Source: Treponema sp.
GTDB lineage: Bacteria > Spirochaetota > Spirochaetia > Treponematales > Treponemataceae
NCBI GenBank assembly: GCA_014804005.1
Contig: JAAVAP010000016.1
Coordinates: 74,024-106,750 of the forward strand
Length of the DNA: 32,727 nt
Direction of reading: 5' to 3'
A program made the position numbers and the translations under genes. The stretch's first letter is position 1; every line of letters begins with the position of its first letter. This document shows, in pieces, positions 30,142 to 32,727 of the stretch. The notes under the pieces are model-generated. The model saw only the letters and a program-made list of their open reading frames with translations. It did not search any database and was not told where the DNA came from.

Positions 30142-30836
30142 AAATTCTTTGCGTTTCGGACGAAATCGATCCTTTCATCTACAATTCTTCGGTCAAGGAA
30201 ATTTTCGGCGACGTTGACGCGGTTCTGTGCGCGGGCGATCTTCCGATGGATTACATTGATTTCATCGTGTCAACACTGAACAAGCCCACATATTTTGTTT
30301 TCGGGAATCACAACTTAAAAGAGTATAAATATTACCATAAAGATCCTTCCACGATAAGTTATTCGAATTCCATTCCGGCTGCGGCATCGCATGGGCACGG
30401 CGCAATTTACGCGGGCTTCAAATGCTTTGCCGACAAAAATCTTCTTATAATGGACAAGCGCACGAAAAAAATGCGCCCTCTCCTGCTTGCAGGCGTTTCG
30501 GGCTGCATGGACTACAATCACGGGCTGTGCCAATATACGGAATTCGAAATGTCGATGAAACTTTTTCTTTTCGCGCCGAAACTTCTTTGGAACAAGCTAC
30601 GCTACGGAACATTCCTCGACATTTTCCTAACGCACGCTTCTCCGCGCCACATACATGACAAGGACGATCCGTGCCATCGCGGATTCGTGTGCTTTGCGAA
30701 TTTCATCAAAAGATACAAACCTGCGTTCATGGTTCATGGGCACATACATCTTTACGACAAAAACGAGGAGCGCGTGGGCGTATACGGCGGCACGACAGTC
30801 GTAAACGCCTACAGCCACCATGTGATAGAAATATGA
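30138..30836 (+). CDS. Calcineurin-like metallophosphoesterase
   Basis: The 232-residue product starts with GTG at 30138, preceded by AGGAAAGG. It carries the metallophosphoesterase motifs in order: ILCVSDEIDP (first metal Asp), VLCAGDLPMDY (GD), YFVFGNHN (GNH), FLTHASPRH and MVHGHIHLYD (GHxH). The usual DxH of motif I reads DEID, a variant I associate with a bacterial subgroup of these proteins. It should be a cytosolic two-metal phosphatase or phosphodiesterase of unknown substrate. It overlaps the next gene by four bases (ATGA), indicating one operon. Confidence 0.88.
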   Translation: MKILCVSDEIDPFIYNSSVKEIFGDVDAVLCAGDLPMDYIDFIVSTLNKPTYFVFGNHNLKEYKYYHKDPSTISYSNSIPAAASHGHGAIYAGFKCFADKNLLIMDKRTKKMRPLLLAGVSGCMDYNHGLCQYTEFEMSMKLFLFAPKLLWNKLRYGTFLDIFLTHASPRHIHDKDDPCHRGFVCFANFIKRYKPAFMVHGHIHLYDKNEERVGVYGGTTVVNAYSHHVIEI

Positions 30837-31780
30837 GCACGATGAATTTTACCACACAGACAAGCGACGATTTCAACAAGGCAAAGTCAAAGGCCATCGT
30901 CAACGAAATCCAACACTTCCTCAAACCTGAAGAAGCCAAGCTGATTTCATTCTACGACCTCAAGGAACTGCTCCACCCCGACAACGAAACTTACATCGGA
31001 ATGAAAACCGTTCCCGTCGCGAGCATCGTAGGAAGCGAAGGCCGCTACAACGACTTCGACAATATGTTTTTCCCGAAAAAATCGCACCTGAAAAACCGCT
31101 GGGAAAGCATCGATCGGGCGCACCTTCAAAATACGATTCTTCCGCCAATCAATCTTTACGAAATCGGCGGGCTTTACTTTGTGCGCGACGGAAACCATCG
31201 AGTTTCGGTGGCGCGCGCGCGCGGCATCGAATTCATCGACGCGGAAGTCACTTCATTGCGCACCGAAATCCGCCTCAAGCCCGGCTACACAATTCAATAT
31301 CTTCTCAAGCAAATCATACAATACGAAAAGCGCGTCTTCTATTCCGAGACCGCCTACGGCGACATCACCGACGACTGGTCGCTCGACTTCACCACGCCTG
31401 GACAATACGACGTGATTTACAACCACATTCTCACGCACAAATATTATTTGAATTTGAGCCACACTGAAGAAATTTCCATGCCCGACGCGATAATTTCATG
31501 GTACAACATGGTCTACACGCCCGTGCTTGCGACAATCCGCCGCCACAAAATGATGGTGAAATTCCGCCGAAGAACGCCCTCGGACCTTTTCGTTTGGCTG
31601 GTAAAATATTGGGAAGACTTCAAGGCAAAATACGGCGAGGACACCCCGCTCGACAGCGTGATTGACGACTTCGAAAGCGAATACGGCGACTCATTCATCG
31701 GGAAAATCGCCAAAATCAAAAATCTCATAAAGTCCATCAAATTGCGCAAAAACACCCGCGCGAACAAAAATAAAACTTGA
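30833..31780 (+). CDS. ParB-like/DUF4032-type protein
   Basis: The product is 315 residues from the ATG at 30833, overlapping the previous stop. Residues about 55-150 contain TVPVASIVGSEGRYNDFD, RWESIDRAHLQN, LPPINLYEIGGLYFVRDGNHRVSVARARG and AEVTSL. The P(V/I)xxIVGSxGRYxDFD ... FVRDGxHRVSVAxxxG block is the ParB-nuclease-like fold seen in DUF4032-type proteins. The remainder is helical and Lys/Arg-rich at the C-terminus (KIKNLIKSIKLRKNTR). Role unknown; linkage to a phosphoesterase suggests a nucleotide- or phosphate-related process. An alternative start is the ATG at 30842. Confidence 0.8.
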   Translation: MSTMNFTTQTSDDFNKAKSKAIVNEIQHFLKPEEAKLISFYDLKELLHPDNETYIGMKTVPVASIVGSEGRYNDFDNMFFPKKSHLKNRWESIDRAHLQNTILPPINLYEIGGLYFVRDGNHRVSVARARGIEFIDAEVTSLRTEIRLKPGYTIQYLLKQIIQYEKRVFYSETAYGDITDDWSLDFTTPGQYDVIYNHILTHKYYLNLSHTEEISMPDAIISWYNMVYTPVLATIRRHKMMVKFRRRTPSDLFVWLVKYWEDFKAKYGEDTPLDSVIDDFESEYGDSFIGKIAKIKNLIKSIKLRKNTRANKNKT

Positions 31781-31805
31781 CTTTTTTTTCGCGCAGTGCT
31801 AAAAT
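31777..31805 (+). promoter_or_regulatory. Strong sigma70-type promoter
   Basis: TTGACT (31777-31782), exactly 17 bases, TAAAAT (31800-31805). The -35 box contains the stop codon of the upstream gene. It would produce a leader of about 55 bases ahead of the TTG-started membrane gene. Confidence 0.75.
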
Positions 31806-31865
31806 ATATTTGTGAGTTTCGGCTTTGGCCGCATCTCGCAAAACTTTTTTTTGGAGAAATAAATT

Positions 31866-32727
31866 TTGCCGACACTCGATGTTTTCGCCTACATACCATT
31901 GTTTGCGGTCGCCGCGCTAGTATTGGCGACAATCGTCTTTCTCTTTGTCGCAGTCGTTAAAAATTCTGCCAAGATAAGTTTCATTTTCTTTTTGTCTCTT
32001 TTCTGCGTTTTGTTCGGCGCGATTTACACCGCATTGAAGCCAAACATCGTCTATTTCTCCGTGTTGATCCTGCTCGCCACATTGCTGATTCTCCCCTACG
32101 CCATCGTCAAGGCGATTTCCGATCCAGAAGAAAGAAAATCTGGAGAAAATTCCATTTCCATGACAAAGGGCGGCAAAAAAGTCAACGTAGTTTACGAGGA
32201 AGTGAACCGCGACATCATGGATGTCCAAAAGGATTTGCTTGAGCGCGCGCTCACGGAAACTGCGAATCCCAACGGAAAAGAAAACGTATTCAAATATTAT
32301 TGCGACCAAGCCATTGAATTTACTGGCGCGAACGGCGCGATGATTCTTCTGCTCGATGACATGGAAGACGTGATTTCCGTGAAACACCTTGAAGGCATGT
32401 TCGTTCCGCCGTATATTTTGCCCGAAAACATTCCGCACAAGCAAAATCGCGTGGACATGAGCATGAAATATGCCCAATTCCCGCTCAAAGACAACATTTT
32501 CGGCGAAGTCATTTCAAACGCAAAGGCGGAACTCATCACGGAGCCGCTCAAAGACGACCGAATCAAGCAAAATGAAAAAGAAGATTTCCTCAAATGCGGC
32601 TCATACATTTTCGTGCCGCTCATAGCGCAGTCGCAGTCCATCGGAATCATGGCGCTCAGCCGCAACCACGACATGGAGCCATTTTCCGACGATGAATTCT
32701 CCACTATGAAGAAGTTGGCCGACATTA
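31866..32727 (+). CDS. Membrane protein with GAF domain (partial, TTG start)
   Basis: Starting at TTG 31866, nine bases after GGAG (31853-31856), the frame is open to the right edge for 287 codons. The protein begins PTLDVFAYIPLFAVAALVLA and has three or so membrane helices in the first 95 residues. A GAF-like domain follows (about 125-285: YYCDQAIEFTGANGAMILLL, DNIFGEVISNAKAELI, YIFVPLIAQSQSIGIMALS, EPFSDDEFSTMKKLAD). In spirochaetes such membrane-GAF proteins commonly continue into a SpoIIE/PP2C phosphatase (RsbU-like), cyclase or HD domain; the output domain lies outside the window. No ATG gives an equivalent N-terminus, so the rare start is well supported by the promoter, ribosome site and membrane helices. 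Confidence 0.85.
   Translation, partial: MPTLDVFAYIPLFAVAALVLATIVFLFVAVVKNSAKISFIFFLSLFCVLFGAIYTALKPNIVYFSVLILLATLLILPYAIVKAISDPEERKSGENSISMTKGGKKVNVVYEEVNRDIMDVQKDLLERALTETANPNGKENVFKYYCDQAIEFTGANGAMILLLDDMEDVISVKHLEGMFVPPYILPENIPHKQNRVDMSMKYAQFPLKDNIFGEVISNAKAELITEPLKDDRIKQNEKEDFLKCGSYIFVPLIAQSQSIGIMALSRNHDMEPFSDDEFSTMKKLADI

Overview
The window looks like a chromosomal segment of a treponeme-like spirochaete. The best markers are a periplasmic-flagella sheath protein (FlaA), a protein of the spirochaete-restricted spiro-SPASM type, several membrane-anchored TPR proteins, and BspA-type leucine-rich-repeat lipoproteins. No rRNA, tRNA, CRISPR array or intact transposase was seen. Family names come from motif recognition by eye; no database search was run.

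Layout. (1) 1-9935, leftward: the 5' end of an unidentified gene at the left edge, flaA with its own promoter and terminator, a GerMN-domain protein, a cell-wall amidase, an ATP-grasp enzyme, a three-domain sugar-activation/methyltransferase fusion, a glycosyltransferase-like protein and spiro-SPASM. The genes from spiro-SPASM to the amidase overlap or lie within about 20 bases of one another and probably form one operon for building or modifying a surface or flagellar glycan. (2) 9980-12482: an EAL-domain membrane protein, divergent from a NimA-like flavin-binding protein. (3) About 12.5-21.5 kb, an accessory island: a type II toxin-antitoxin pair, a 1-kb palindrome-rich non-coding stretch with a C9 tract and a 42-bp tandem array, a DUF6261-like gene, two BIG2/BspA lipoproteins sharing a signal peptide and a structured leader, an unknown gene, two copies of a 228-bp promoter-RNA-terminator module flanking two truncated genes (DUF3800 and BspA-LRR), and an orphan nuclease-like toxin domain preceded by a short promoter/terminator unit. 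One lipoprotein gene is split by a G9 tract and looks phase-variable, OFF in this sequence. (4) 21.7-25.3 kb: core DNA-repair genes xseA, xseB and mutL. (5) 25.3-32.7 kb: two leftward TPR genes, then a rightward set of a TPR/Mrr-like membrane protein, a metallophosphoesterase, a ParB/DUF4032-like protein and, behind a strong promoter, a TTG-initiated GAF-domain membrane protein cut by the window edge.

Most noteworthy: the phase-variable lipoprotein gene, the duplicated structured RNA candidate, the second 9-base homopolymer in a promoter-like setting, the hairpin-bearing 42-bp array in front of the DUF6261-like gene, and an in-frame minisatellite inside the sugar-enzyme fusion.
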